From Plantactinospora alkalitolerans (GTDB lineage: Bacteria > Actinomycetota > Actinomycetes > Mycobacteriales > Micromonosporaceae), in NCBI RefSeq assembly GCF_015690345.1, contig NZ_JADPUN010000251.1, positions 1 through 41,135 of the forward strand: a stretch of 41,135 nt of DNA, in the 5' to 3' direction. Below are positions 23,747 through 32,866 of this stretch, piece by piece (position 1 is the first letter of the stretch; every line of letters starts with the position of its first letter). The notes beneath the pieces were generated by a model. It saw only the letters and a program-made list of their open reading frames with translations, was not told the origin of the DNA and made no database searches. Both the position numbers and the translations under genes were made by a program.

Positions 23747-26700
23747 ATGTTGGGAAACGAGCAGTCATTCCACAAATACACCGAGCTCCTGAGGGCGTAC
23801 CTCCCGTTCTCGGGTCCTACCCCACTCCAGCTCTCCGACGACCTGGCGGAGCTCGGCCTGGACTCGCTCAACACCGTGGCGCTGCTGGTAGAGATCGAGG
23901 ATGCGCTGGGCGTGACCATCCCGGACGAGGCGCTGACGGTCGAGACCTTCTCTACCGTGGGATCACTGTGGTCCACGGTGTCCGCCCTGGCCGAGGACGC
24001 CGCCCGGACCGACCAGGACGCCGCCGGACCTCCGCAGCCCGCCGCTCCGCGGTCGTCCGTCGACGGCGCCAACGCTTTCGACCACGGTGGCCCGCTGACC
24101 GTCACACCACCGACCATGGAGGCGGAGACGTCAGTAGGGGCGGAGACGTCAGCAGGAGCGGAGACGTCCGTGCCGACGCGGGCCACCGTACGGCCCGTGA
24201 CGCCCGTCGAGCCGGACCGGCGGATCGCCGTCATCGGCATGGCCGGCCGGTTCCCGGGAGCGTCCGACGTCACCGAGTTCTGGCGCAACATCAGCGGTGG
24301 GATCCAGTCGCTGACGACGTTCACCGAGGAGGAACTGCTGACGGCCGGCGTCGACCCGGCGCTGGTCAAGGACCCCCAGTACGTGGCGGCCCGACCGGTA
24401 CTCAAGGACATCCGGGGCTTCGACGCGGAGTTCTTCGGCTACAACCCCCGCGAGGCCAAGATCGCCGACCCACAGCAACGGGTCTTCCTGGAGTGTGCCT
24501 GGGAGACCCTGGAGGTGGCCGGCTACGCGGTACCCGACCGGCGCGGCCGGGTCGGCGTCTTCGGCGGGACGAACCTCAGCACGTACTCGCTCGACCGGTT
24601 CGCCCTGCATCCCAGCATGATGGAGATCACGCCGTTCGAGCTCATCATCGGCAATGACAAGGACGCCCTGGCCACCATGGTGTCCTACAAGCTCAACCTG
24701 ACCGGACCCAGCATCGCCGTGCAGACCTTCTGTTCGACGTCACTCTCGGCGGTCCACCTCGCCATCCAGAGCCTGCGCCGGGGCGAGTGCGACATGGCAC
24801 TGGCCGGCGGCGTCTGCATCCGGGTGCCGGACCGCATCGGCTACCTCTACCAGGAGGGCGGCCAGGAGTCACCGGACGCCCACGTCCGCACCTTCGACAA
24901 GAACTCCCAGGGCGGCGTGTTCGGTGACGGCGCCGCCGTCGTGCTGCTCAAGCCCCTGAACCGGGCCATCGAGGACCGGGACACCATCCTCGGCGTGATC
25001 CGCGGCTCGGCGATGAACAACGACGGCGCCCAAAAGTTCAGCTACACCGCGCCGAGCGTGGTCGGCCAGGCACGGGCGGTGGCCGACGCGCTGGTCGACG
25101 CCGAGGTCAGCCCACAGGACATCTCGTACGTCGAGGCGCACGGCACGGCCACCGAACTGGGCGACCCCATCGAGGTGGCGGCCCTGACCCGGGCCTACGG
25201 CCCCGACGCCGGCCGGCAGTACTGCGCCATCGGTTCGGTGAAGACCAACGTCGGCCACCTGGACCGGGCGGCAGGGGCCACCGGCCTCATCAAGATCCTC
25301 GAATCGATGCGCCACGAGGAACTGCCGGCCACCCTGCACTACACCGGCCCCAACCCGGAGATCGACTTCGCCAACAGCCCGTTCTTCGTCAGCGCGGAGA
25401 ACCGGCCCTGGCCGCGAGTGGCCGACCGCCCCCGCCTCGCCGGGCTCAACTCCCTCGGCGTCGGTGGCACCAACGTCCACGCCGTGATCGAGGAGCCGCC
25501 GCTGCCGGTTTCCCGCCCGACCACCAGCCGGCGTTGGCAGGTGCTACCCGTGTCGGCCCGGTCGGAGAAGGCGGTCCGGGAGTCGTGCACGCGGTTGGCA
25601 CAACACCTGCGCGAGCACACCGAACTTCCGATCGCCGACGTCGCGTTCACCCTCCAGGTCGGCCGGGACCTCTTCGATCACCGGCGAGTGGCCGTGGCGG
25701 GCTCCACCGCCGCCGCCGCGGGCACCCTCGACGGGACCGCGTCGACCAACCGGCTGCTGTCCCGCGCCGACTCGACACAGGGCCGGGGCGTCGGCTTCCT
25801 GCTCGCCGGTGTGGGCGAGCACCACCCCGGCATGGTTGCCGACCTGTACGCCCACGAACCCGTGTTCCGCGCCCACGTTGACGACTGCCAGCGGCTACTG
25901 GCCCAGCACTCGGCCATCGACGTCGTCGCCGCCCTGACCGGGTCCGGCGCGGCGTCCTCGGACGTACCGGATCTCGCCCAACTGATGGGCCGCGTGGCCG
26001 ACGCGCCCACGACGGGCTGGATGGACCGCACCGAGATCGCCCAGCCGGCGGTCTTCGTCGCGGAGTACGCCCTGGCCCGCACGCTGATGGACTGGGGTGT
26101 CACGCCGAGCGTGCTGGTCGGTTACAGCGTCGGCGAGTACGTCGCCGCGTGCCTGGCCGGTGTGCTCTCGCTGCCAGACGCGCTACGGCTGGTGGCCCAC
26201 CGGGCGCAGCTCATCGCCGCACTGCCGGCCGGCGCCATGCTCGCCGTGGCGTCCAGTGCGGACGACCTGCACGACCGCGTGCCCGACCTGCGCGAGCGCG
26301 GCCTCGACATCGCCGCGCTCAACGGCGCCCAGATCGTCATCGCCGGTCCGGTCGATGCCGTGACCGAGGTCGCCGGCCTGCTGCGCGGCACCGGAGTCGC
26401 CTGCCGGAACCTGCAGACCACCCACGCGTTCCACTCCCGGATGCTGGCGCCGGCGGCTGCCGCCCTGACCGACTGGGTCGCCCAGCACATCACCCTCAAC
26501 CCGCCCACGATCCCGTACGTCTCGAACCTGAACGGACAGTTGGTCGACGCCGACCTGGTGACCGACCCGGGCTACTGGGCCCGGCACATGTGCGGCACGG
26601 TGCGCTTCGCCGACAGCCTCAGCACCGCGCTCGACCTGCCCGACATCGCCTTCCTGGAGATCGGTCCAGGCAAGTCGCTCGGCGCGATGCTGCGCACCCA

Positions 26701-28990
26701 CCCGAACTGCGGCATCGAGCGGTGGCCGCTGATCGTCTCGACACTTCCCGCCGCCGCCGAGTCCCTTGCTGCGGACGCCACCCTGGCTGACGCGCTGGGC
26801 CGGTTGTGGCTGGCCGGTGTGCTCGTCGACTGGGACACCTACCACAACGGCGCGGCCCCCGGCGGCTGGAAACCCGGCCGGCTACACCTGCCCACCTACC
26901 CGTTCCAGCGGCAGAACTACTGGTACGACGAGAACCGCCCGGCGGGTCAGACCGGGATCGCGGCTCCGCCGGCCACCGGCGGGACCGATCTCGACTCCCT
27001 TCCCCGGCTTCCGGAGGAGCGGTGGCTGCACGTTCCGGTGTGGCGGCAGACCGCTCCCCGGCCGGCCGTCCCGGCCACCGCCACCCACTGGCTGGTCTAC
27101 ACCGACGTGGGTATGGCCGACGCGCTGGTGGGCCCACTCGCCGACGCGCTCGCCGCCGGTGGCGACCGGTTGACGTTCGTCCGTCCGGGCGAGGGCTTCG
27201 AGGATGGCGTCGACGGATTCCGGATCCGGCCGGGCAGCGCCGATGACACCCTGGCCCTGTTCGCGGCGCTGCACGACGGGGCGGGCCTGCCGGACCGCGT
27301 GCTGCACCTGTGGACGCTGCCCGACGAGGCCGGGCCGCGACCGCCGACCGAGGACCGAGGTGAGATCGCGGCGATCATCCAGCGGGGGTTGCACACCCTG
27401 GTCGCGCTCGCCCGGACGGCGCAGGAGAGCGGGCTCTCCCGGTGGTCCCTCGACGTGGTCAGTTCCGGCACCCAACGGATCGATGACGAGTTGCTGCACC
27501 CGGCGCGGGCGACCGTGGTCGGCCCCTGTCGGATGATCCCGGTGGAGTATCCGCTGGCCACCGCCCGGCTGATCGACCTTCCACAGGACGCCGTGACGCC
27601 GATCATGGACCTGATCGGTGAACTGCGGGCGGCACCGAGCGACCGGATCGTGGCGCTACGCCGCGGTCGCCGCTGGGTACCCACCTACGACGTCCTGCAG
27701 GCCGCCGAGGACACCGACGTGGCGAGCGCGGGCGTCGCCGCCGACCGCGTCGCCGGGACGGCCATCCGCCACGGCGGCACCTATCTCGTCACCGGAGGGC
27801 TCGGCGGCATCGGACTCGCCCTGGCCGAGCGGCTCGCCGACCAGCACGGGGCCCGGTTGGTGTTGTTCGGGCGCACCCCGGTACCGCCGCCGGCCCAGTG
27901 GGACGACGTACTGGCCGATCCGCAGGCGAACGCCGAGGTCCGGCGCCGGATCGAAGGTCTACGCCGGCTGGAGGCCAGCGGCGCGCAGTTCGCCCTCGTC
28001 GCGGGCGACGTCGCCGACCCGGCCGACGTGCGACGCGCCGTGGACGTCGCCATCGAGCGTTTCGGTGCCCTGCACGGTGTGCTGCAGGCCGCCGGTGTGC
28101 CGGGGGTCGGTCTGATGCAGTTCAAGACGAACGCCGACATGGACCGGGTGCTGGCACCCAAGGTGGCCGGCACGGTCGCGCTGGCCCGCGCGCTCGACGG
28201 GATAGCGGTCGACTTCGTCGTCCTGTTCTCCTCGGTCGCCTCGGCGACCGGCGCCCTCGGGCAGACCGACTACTGCGCGGCCAACGTGTTCCTGGACGCG
28301 TTCGCCCAGAGCGGCGCCCTGCCGCAGACCCGGGTCGTGTCGATCGGCTGGGGCGAGTGGCTGTGGAACGGCTGGACCTCCGGGCTGGGCGGCTACGAAC
28401 CGGCGGTCCGCGAGTTCCTGCAACGGCACCGGGCGCACTTCGGAATCAACTTCGACGAGGGCTGGCGGGCCATGCTCCGGGTGCTGGACAGCACGATCCC
28501 CCACGTGGTGGTCTCCACCCAGGACTTCGCCGCCCTGGTCGAGCGCAGCGCCGACTACAGCCTGAGCCAGATGCAGGATGCCGCACAGCAGGTCCGGGGG
28601 GTGGATCGCCATCCACGGCCCGACCTCTCGACCCAGTACGCAGCGCCACGGACGCCGGCCGAACAGACCGTCGCCGACGTCTGGGCCGAGTCCCTGGGAC
28701 TGGAGAAGGTCGGTATCCACGACAACTTCTTCGAGCTGGGTGGCACGTCCCTGATCGGCGTCGGCATCGTCGACGCCGTCCGGCGGGCACTGAAACTGCC
28801 ACAGTTGCCCGCGCACATCCTCTACCAGTCCCCCACCGTCGCGGCGCTGGCGGTGAGCGCCGTCTCCGGGACGGCCGGGTCCGGCACCGAGGCGGACGAG
28901 TCAGACAGCAAAGCGGCCGAACGGGCGAAACAGCAACGATCCCGGGTCCAGAAACGACGCGAGAGCCTGCGGGGCGGGAGACCGGCGTGA
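23747..28990 (+). CDS. Type I polyketide synthase PKS1: ACP-KS-AT-KR-ACP
   Basis: A 1747-aa protein. An N-terminal ACP (1-85, Ser in GLDSLN) is followed by a repeat-containing linker. The KS (about 158-585) has Cys329 in TFCSTSL and its two His in EAHGTAT and NVGHLD. The AT (about 680-1050) has GYSVG with Ser794 and HAFHS at 893-897, the malonyl-type sequence; the usual His before Ser is Tyr. The KR (core about 1343-1560) has LVTGGLGGIG and catalytic Ser, Tyr and Asn (YCAAN). The second ACP has Ser1668 in GGTSL. A basic/acidic C-terminal tail (about 1715-1747) looks like a docking helix. With an ACP first and no loading AT, the starter must be attached in trans, probably by the divergent ligase. 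The gene overlaps PKS2 by four bases (GTGA). Confidence 0.93.
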   Translation: MLGNEQSFHKYTELLRAYLPFSGPTPLQLSDDLAELGLDSLNTVALLVEIEDALGVTIPDEALTVETFSTVGSLWSTVSALAEDAARTDQDAAGPPQPAAPRSSVDGANAFDHGGPLTVTPPTMEAETSVGAETSAGAETSVPTRATVRPVTPVEPDRRIAVIGMAGRFPGASDVTEFWRNISGGIQSLTTFTEEELLTAGVDPALVKDPQYVAARPVLKDIRGFDAEFFGYNPREAKIADPQQRVFLECAWETLEVAGYAVPDRRGRVGVFGGTNLSTYSLDRFALHPSMMEITPFELIIGNDKDALATMVSYKLNLTGPSIAVQTFCSTSLSAVHLAIQSLRRGECDMALAGGVCIRVPDRIGYLYQEGGQESPDAHVRTFDKNSQGGVFGDGAAVVLLKPLNRAIEDRDTILGVIRGSAMNNDGAQKFSYTAPSVVGQARAVADALVDAEVSPQDISYVEAHGTATELGDPIEVAALTRAYGPDAGRQYCAIGSVKTNVGHLDRAAGATGLIKILESMRHEELPATLHYTGPNPEIDFANSPFFVSAENRPWPRVADRPRLAGLNSLGVGGTNVHAVIEEPPLPVSRPTTSRRWQVLPVSARSEKAVRESCTRLAQHLREHTELPIADVAFTLQVGRDLFDHRRVAVAGSTAAAAGTLDGTASTNRLLSRADSTQGRGVGFLLAGVGEHHPGMVADLYAHEPVFRAHVDDCQRLLAQHSAIDVVAALTGSGAASSDVPDLAQLMGRVADAPTTGWMDRTEIAQPAVFVAEYALARTLMDWGVTPSVLVGYSVGEYVAACLAGVLSLPDALRLVAHRAQLIAALPAGAMLAVASSADDLHDRVPDLRERGLDIAALNGAQIVIAGPVDAVTEVAGLLRGTGVACRNLQTTHAFHSRMLAPAAAALTDWVAQHITLNPPTIPYVSNLNGQLVDADLVTDPGYWARHMCGTVRFADSLSTALDLPDIAFLEIGPGKSLGAMLRTHPNCGIERWPLIVSTLPAAAESLAADATLADALGRLWLAGVLVDWDTYHNGAAPGGWKPGRLHLPTYPFQRQNYWYDENRPAGQTGIAAPPATGGTDLDSLPRLPEERWLHVPVWRQTAPRPAVPATATHWLVYTDVGMADALVGPLADALAAGGDRLTFVRPGEGFEDGVDGFRIRPGSADDTLALFAALHDGAGLPDRVLHLWTLPDEAGPRPPTEDRGEIAAIIQRGLHTLVALARTAQESGLSRWSLDVVSSGTQRIDDELLHPARATVVGPCRMIPVEYPLATARLIDLPQDAVTPIMDLIGELRAAPSDRIVALRRGRRWVPTYDVLQAAEDTDVASAGVAADRVAGTAIRHGGTYLVTGGLGGIGLALAERLADQHGARLVLFGRTPVPPPAQWDDVLADPQANAEVRRRIEGLRRLEASGAQFALVAGDVADPADVRRAVDVAIERFGALHGVLQAAGVPGVGLMQFKTNADMDRVLAPKVAGTVALARALDGIAVDFVVLFSSVASATGALGQTDYCAANVFLDAFAQSGALPQTRVVSIGWGEWLWNGWTSGLGGYEPAVREFLQRHRAHFGINFDEGWRAMLRVLDSTIPHVVVSTQDFAALVERSADYSLSQMQDAAQQVRGVDRHPRPDLSTQYAAPRTPAEQTVADVWAESLGLEKVGIHDNFFELGGTSLIGVGIVDAVRRALKLPQLPAHILYQSPTVAALAVSAVSGTAGSGTEADESDSKAAERAKQQRSRVQKRRESLRGGRPA
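24122..24175 (+). repeat. Three tandem 18-base units in the ACP-KS linker of PKS1
   Basis: Units at 24122-24139, 24140-24157 and 24158-24175 encode AETSVG, AETSAG and AETSVP. The first two differ at two bases; the third is more diverged. The repeat keeps the frame and lies in a disordered linker, so copy number probably changes only linker length. Confidence 0.85.
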
Positions 28991-31900
28991 TCGACAGAGA
29001 CTACGACTCCGCCGTCGCGATCATCGGCATGTCGGGCCGGTTCCCCGGCGCCGGTGGGGTCGACGAGTTGTGGACCAACCTCGTGGACGGCCGCGCCGGC
29101 CTGCGGCCGGTCACCGAAGGGGAACTGACCACGGCCGGCGTCAGCCCGGCCGAGTTGGCGAATCCCAACTACGTCCGGTGGGCGGCCCCGCTCGACGGCA
29201 TCGACCAGTTCGACGCCTCCATGTTCGGCTTCAGCCGCCGCGAGGCCGAGAGCATGGACCCGCAGCACCGGATCTTCCTGGAGTGTGCCTGGGAGTCACT
29301 GGAGTCCGCCGGATATCCGCCGACCTCGATGTCCGACAAGGTGGGCGTCTTCGCCGGCTGCGGATTCCCCGACTACCTGCTGCACGTACGCGACCGGCTG
29401 GAGAACGAGCCCGGCGGGCAACTGCTGCTGGCGGTCGGCAACGAACGGGACTCGCTGTCGTCGATGGTCTCGTACAAGCTCGATCTGCGCGGGCCGAGCA
29501 TCACCGTCCAGACCTTCTGCTCGACCTCGTTGGTGGCGGTGCATCTGGCCGTGCAGAGCCTGCTCAACTTCGAGAGCGACGTCGCGCTGGCTGGCGGGGC
29601 GTACGTCGACCTGCCGCAACCGGCCGGCTACCGGTTCGAGGAGGGCGGCATCACCACCCCGGACGGGCGGGTACGCAGCTTCGACGCCGGCGCCAACGGC
29701 ACCATCCTGGGCAACGGGGTGGCCGTCGTGACGCTCAAGCGGATGACCGAGGCGCTCGCCGACGGCGACCCGATCCACGCGGTCATTCTCGGCTCCGCCA
29801 CCAACAACGACGGGCGTGCCTGCGCCGGCTACACGGCGCCGGGGGTCGACGGACAGTCCGAGGTGATCGAACTGGCTCTCGGCGTGGCGGACGTCAAGCC
29901 CGAGACGATCGGTTACGTCGAGTGCCACGCCACCGGCACCCAACTCGGCGACTCGATCGAGTTGACCGCGCTGGGCCGGGTGTTCCAGCGGCCACCGGCC
30001 CAGCCGACCGTCCTCGGTGCGCTGAAGCCGAGCATCGGCCACCTGGACCGGGCCTCCGGCGTCACCGGTCTGATCCGCGCCAGTCTCGCCCTGCGCAACC
30101 AGGTGCTGCCCGGCACCGCGAACTTCGAGACGCCCAACCCCACCCTCGCCGCCGCCCGAGACCGGTTCGTCGTCCTGCCGAAGGACCAGCCGTGGCCCGC
30201 CGGCGACCACCCGCGCCGGGCCGGCGTCAGCTCCTTCGGCTTCGGCGGCACGAACGCGCACGTGGTCCTGGAGGAAGCGCCGGTACGGGAACCCCGCCCT
30301 GCCCAGCCGGGTCCGCACCTGCTGGTGCTCTCCGCGCGGGACCTCACCGCGCTCTACGAGGCGGTCGAGCGACTCGGCCGGCATCTGGAGTCGCACCGCG
30401 AGGCCGAACTGGCCGACGTGGCGTACACGCTGCAACAGTCCCGCACGTCGTTCAGCATGCGCTGGGCGGTGGTGTGCGACGACTACGACGACGCCGAGTT
30501 GGCGCTGGCCGACCCGGGCCGGTGGATCATCGGTGAGTCGGACCTCGCGGACGCCCCGATCGCGTTGACCATTCCCGACCCGGCGAGCGCCCCTGAATCC
30601 TGGTGGCAGGAGCTGCGCGAGGCCGCACGGCAGCTCGGTACGCCCGGTGGATCGCGGGCCGCGGTGGCCCAGGACGACGATCCGGTGGCCGAGAGCGCGA
30701 CCGGCGCGCTCATCGAGGCGCTGCTGCGCCTGCGGGTCCGGTTGGTCCAGGTGGCCGGTTCCACTGCCGGCGGCACCTTGAGCGCGGCACCGGCCGGGGT
30801 CGCGCCCGTCGAGGTGACCCTCGACCCCGCCGGTGACCAGACCGCCACGCAGTGGCTGCTCGCCGCCGTGGCGCGGCTCTGGCAGGTCGGCGCGGTCGTC
30901 GACTGGGCGACGCTGCACGACCAGCCGCGCCGGGTGCCGCTGCCGACGTACCCGTTCCAGCGGGCCCGGTACTGGGTCGACGCCGCCCCGGCGACCGGCC
31001 GACCGGCCCAGGCCAGCGGAAAGGCGAGCGACCCGGCCCGGTGGACGTACCTGCCCTCGTGGCGCCGGCAGAGCGTGGCCGGACCCGACCTGGCCGACCG
31101 GCTGCGGGCGGCCGGCCCCTGGCTGGTGCTCGCCGCCGAGGCCGGTGGTGAGGCTCTGGTCGGCCACCTGCGGGAGATCGGTGCCGACCTCACCGTCGTC
31201 CGACCCGGAACCGGCTTCACACGCACCGAAACCGGCGACTTCACCGTCCGACCCGACCACCGGGAGGATTACGCCCAGGTGCTCGGTGCGCTGCTTCTCA
31301 CGCCACGGACCCTCGTACACGGCTTCAGCCTGGCCGCTCCCGACGGTGCACGGGGGCCCGACGACCCGATCGGACACTTCGACGACGCGCAGGTCCACGG
31401 CTCGGCCTCGGTGCTCGCCCTCGCGTCCGCGCTCGACGACCTGCGCGGGCAGCCGGTGGAGCTGGTCCTGCTCACCGACGGCACGGTCGGGGTCTCCGGT
31501 GCCGACCTCCGCCATCCGGAACACGCCACCCTCGGCGGACTGGCCCCGGTCCTCGCCCAGGAGAACCCGGATCTGCGGTGTCGCCACGTCGATGTGGACG
31601 TGGACGTCCAGACCCAACGGCACCGGGCAAGCCTCGACCAGCTGGCCCGGCAGGTACTCACCGAGGCGGTCACCACCCACGCCGGGCCGGTCGCCTGGCG
31701 GACCGGGCGGCGCTGGCTGCGTGCCTACGAGGCACAGCCGCTGGCGGCTCCCCTCTCGGACGCCGAGACCACCACCGCGGAATCCACGGTGCTCATCACC
31801 GGCGGACTCGGCAGCGTCGGGCTGATCCTCGCCCGGCACCTCGCCGGGAACCGGAACTGCCGCCTGGTGCTCACGACCCGGTCACCGATCCCGCCGCCCG

Positions 31901-32862
31901 ACCAGTGGCAGGCGTATCTGCGGACGGCCGACCCGGCGACCGACCGGACGGCGCGCTACGTCGCCCGGGCCCTGGAGCTGGAGGAGCGCGGCGCTGAGGT
32001 ACTCGCCATGTCGGCAGACGTCGCCGATCCGGAGGCCATGGCCGCCGTGGTACGCGCCGCTCGGGAGCGGTTCGGCGGTATCGACGTGGTGATCCACGGC
32101 GCCGGGGTCCAGCACTCCGACTTCTTCGGGCCCGCGCACGCCGTCGACTGGTCGGTCAGCCAGGCCCACTACGCCGCCAAGGTGCACGGCTTCCACGTTC
32201 TCGAACGGGTGCTCGCCGGAGAGCAGGTACGCCGCCGGATCACCCTGTCGTCCCTGTCCACGGTGCTCGGCGGAATCTCCCTCGGTCCCTACGCGGCGGC
32301 CAATGCCGCCCTCGACGCCTACGCCCAGGCGGCCCGGGACGTTGGTGGCGGCGACTGGCTGACCGTCGACTGGGATGCCTGGCGCACCGGTGGTGACCAC
32401 GGGGCGACATCGGTCTTCGAGATGAGCCCGGAGGAAGGCGTCGACGTGTTCGAACGGGCCGTCGCCGCCGGGGACGACGTCAGCCAACTGGTGATCTCGA
32501 CCGGCGCGCTCGCCGACCGGCTCCACCAGTGGGTGATCCGTCCGTCGGCGGCCGACGCCCCCGTCGACGACGCCGGCAGCGGTCAGCGTGATCCGCGTCC
32601 GGCGCTCGGCATCGCGTACGTCGCCCCGGCCGAGGGCCTGGAGACCACCCTCGCCGACATCTGGGCCGCCGTGCTGCGCCTGGAGCGGGTAGGTGTCGAC
32701 GACGACTTCTACCGGCTGGGTGGCGATTCGATCGTGGCGATCGAGTTGATCGCCCGGATCCGCAAGGAGTTGCAGCTCGCCGTGCCGGTGACCGCCCTCC
32801 TGGAGGACGCGACGGTGCGCCTGCTGGCGCGGCGGCTGGCAGCCGCGGGCGGGGGTGGCTGA
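28987..32862 (+). CDS. Type I polyketide synthase PKS2: KS-(AT deleted)-KR-PCP-like carrier
   Basis: A 1291-aa protein starting at an overlapping GTG. The KS (about 10-430) is intact: Cys178 in TFCSTSL, His in ECHATGT and SIGHLD. After it the KS-AT linker and the post-AT linker (PLPTYPFQRARYW, about 651-663) are both present, but only some 220 residues separate them, against about 460 in PKS1 and 450 in PKS3. No GHSxG or HAFH/YASH motif exists, so the AT core is gone. The KR (core about 934-1130) has ITGGLGSVG and catalytic Lys, Ser and Tyr (YAAANAALD). The carrier has Ser1248 in LGGDSI, closer to NRPS PCPs than to PKS ACPs, and a condensation protein gene follows. Extender loading must come in trans. 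Confidence 0.92.
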   Translation: MIDRDYDSAVAIIGMSGRFPGAGGVDELWTNLVDGRAGLRPVTEGELTTAGVSPAELANPNYVRWAAPLDGIDQFDASMFGFSRREAESMDPQHRIFLECAWESLESAGYPPTSMSDKVGVFAGCGFPDYLLHVRDRLENEPGGQLLLAVGNERDSLSSMVSYKLDLRGPSITVQTFCSTSLVAVHLAVQSLLNFESDVALAGGAYVDLPQPAGYRFEEGGITTPDGRVRSFDAGANGTILGNGVAVVTLKRMTEALADGDPIHAVILGSATNNDGRACAGYTAPGVDGQSEVIELALGVADVKPETIGYVECHATGTQLGDSIELTALGRVFQRPPAQPTVLGALKPSIGHLDRASGVTGLIRASLALRNQVLPGTANFETPNPTLAAARDRFVVLPKDQPWPAGDHPRRAGVSSFGFGGTNAHVVLEEAPVREPRPAQPGPHLLVLSARDLTALYEAVERLGRHLESHREAELADVAYTLQQSRTSFSMRWAVVCDDYDDAELALADPGRWIIGESDLADAPIALTIPDPASAPESWWQELREAARQLGTPGGSRAAVAQDDDPVAESATGALIEALLRLRVRLVQVAGSTAGGTLSAAPAGVAPVEVTLDPAGDQTATQWLLAAVARLWQVGAVVDWATLHDQPRRVPLPTYPFQRARYWVDAAPATGRPAQASGKASDPARWTYLPSWRRQSVAGPDLADRLRAAGPWLVLAAEAGGEALVGHLREIGADLTVVRPGTGFTRTETGDFTVRPDHREDYAQVLGALLLTPRTLVHGFSLAAPDGARGPDDPIGHFDDAQVHGSASVLALASALDDLRGQPVELVLLTDGTVGVSGADLRHPEHATLGGLAPVLAQENPDLRCRHVDVDVDVQTQRHRASLDQLARQVLTEAVTTHAGPVAWRTGRRWLRAYEAQPLAAPLSDAETTTAESTVLITGGLGSVGLILARHLAGNRNCRLVLTTRSPIPPPDQWQAYLRTADPATDRTARYVARALELEERGAEVLAMSADVADPEAMAAVVRAARERFGGIDVVIHGAGVQHSDFFGPAHAVDWSVSQAHYAAKVHGFHVLERVLAGEQVRRRITLSSLSTVLGGISLGPYAAANAALDAYAQAARDVGGGDWLTVDWDAWRTGGDHGATSVFEMSPEEGVDVFERAVAAGDDVSQLVISTGALADRLHQWVIRPSAADAPVDDAGSGQRDPRPALGIAYVAPAEGLETTLADIWAAVLRLERVGVDDDFYRLGGDSIVAIELIARIRKELQLAVPVTALLEDATVRLLARRLAAAGGGG

Positions 32863-32866
32863 CTCG

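Noticed and set aside
24122-24175. Short tandem repeat as a CRISPR or iteron array
   Set aside because: Units are adjacent without spacers, in frame with PKS1, and encode a linker.
29296-31839. 847-aa minus-strand open frame inside PKS2
   Set aside because: Complementary shadow of the KS and linker coding sequence; composition is low-complexity and no start site context was seen.
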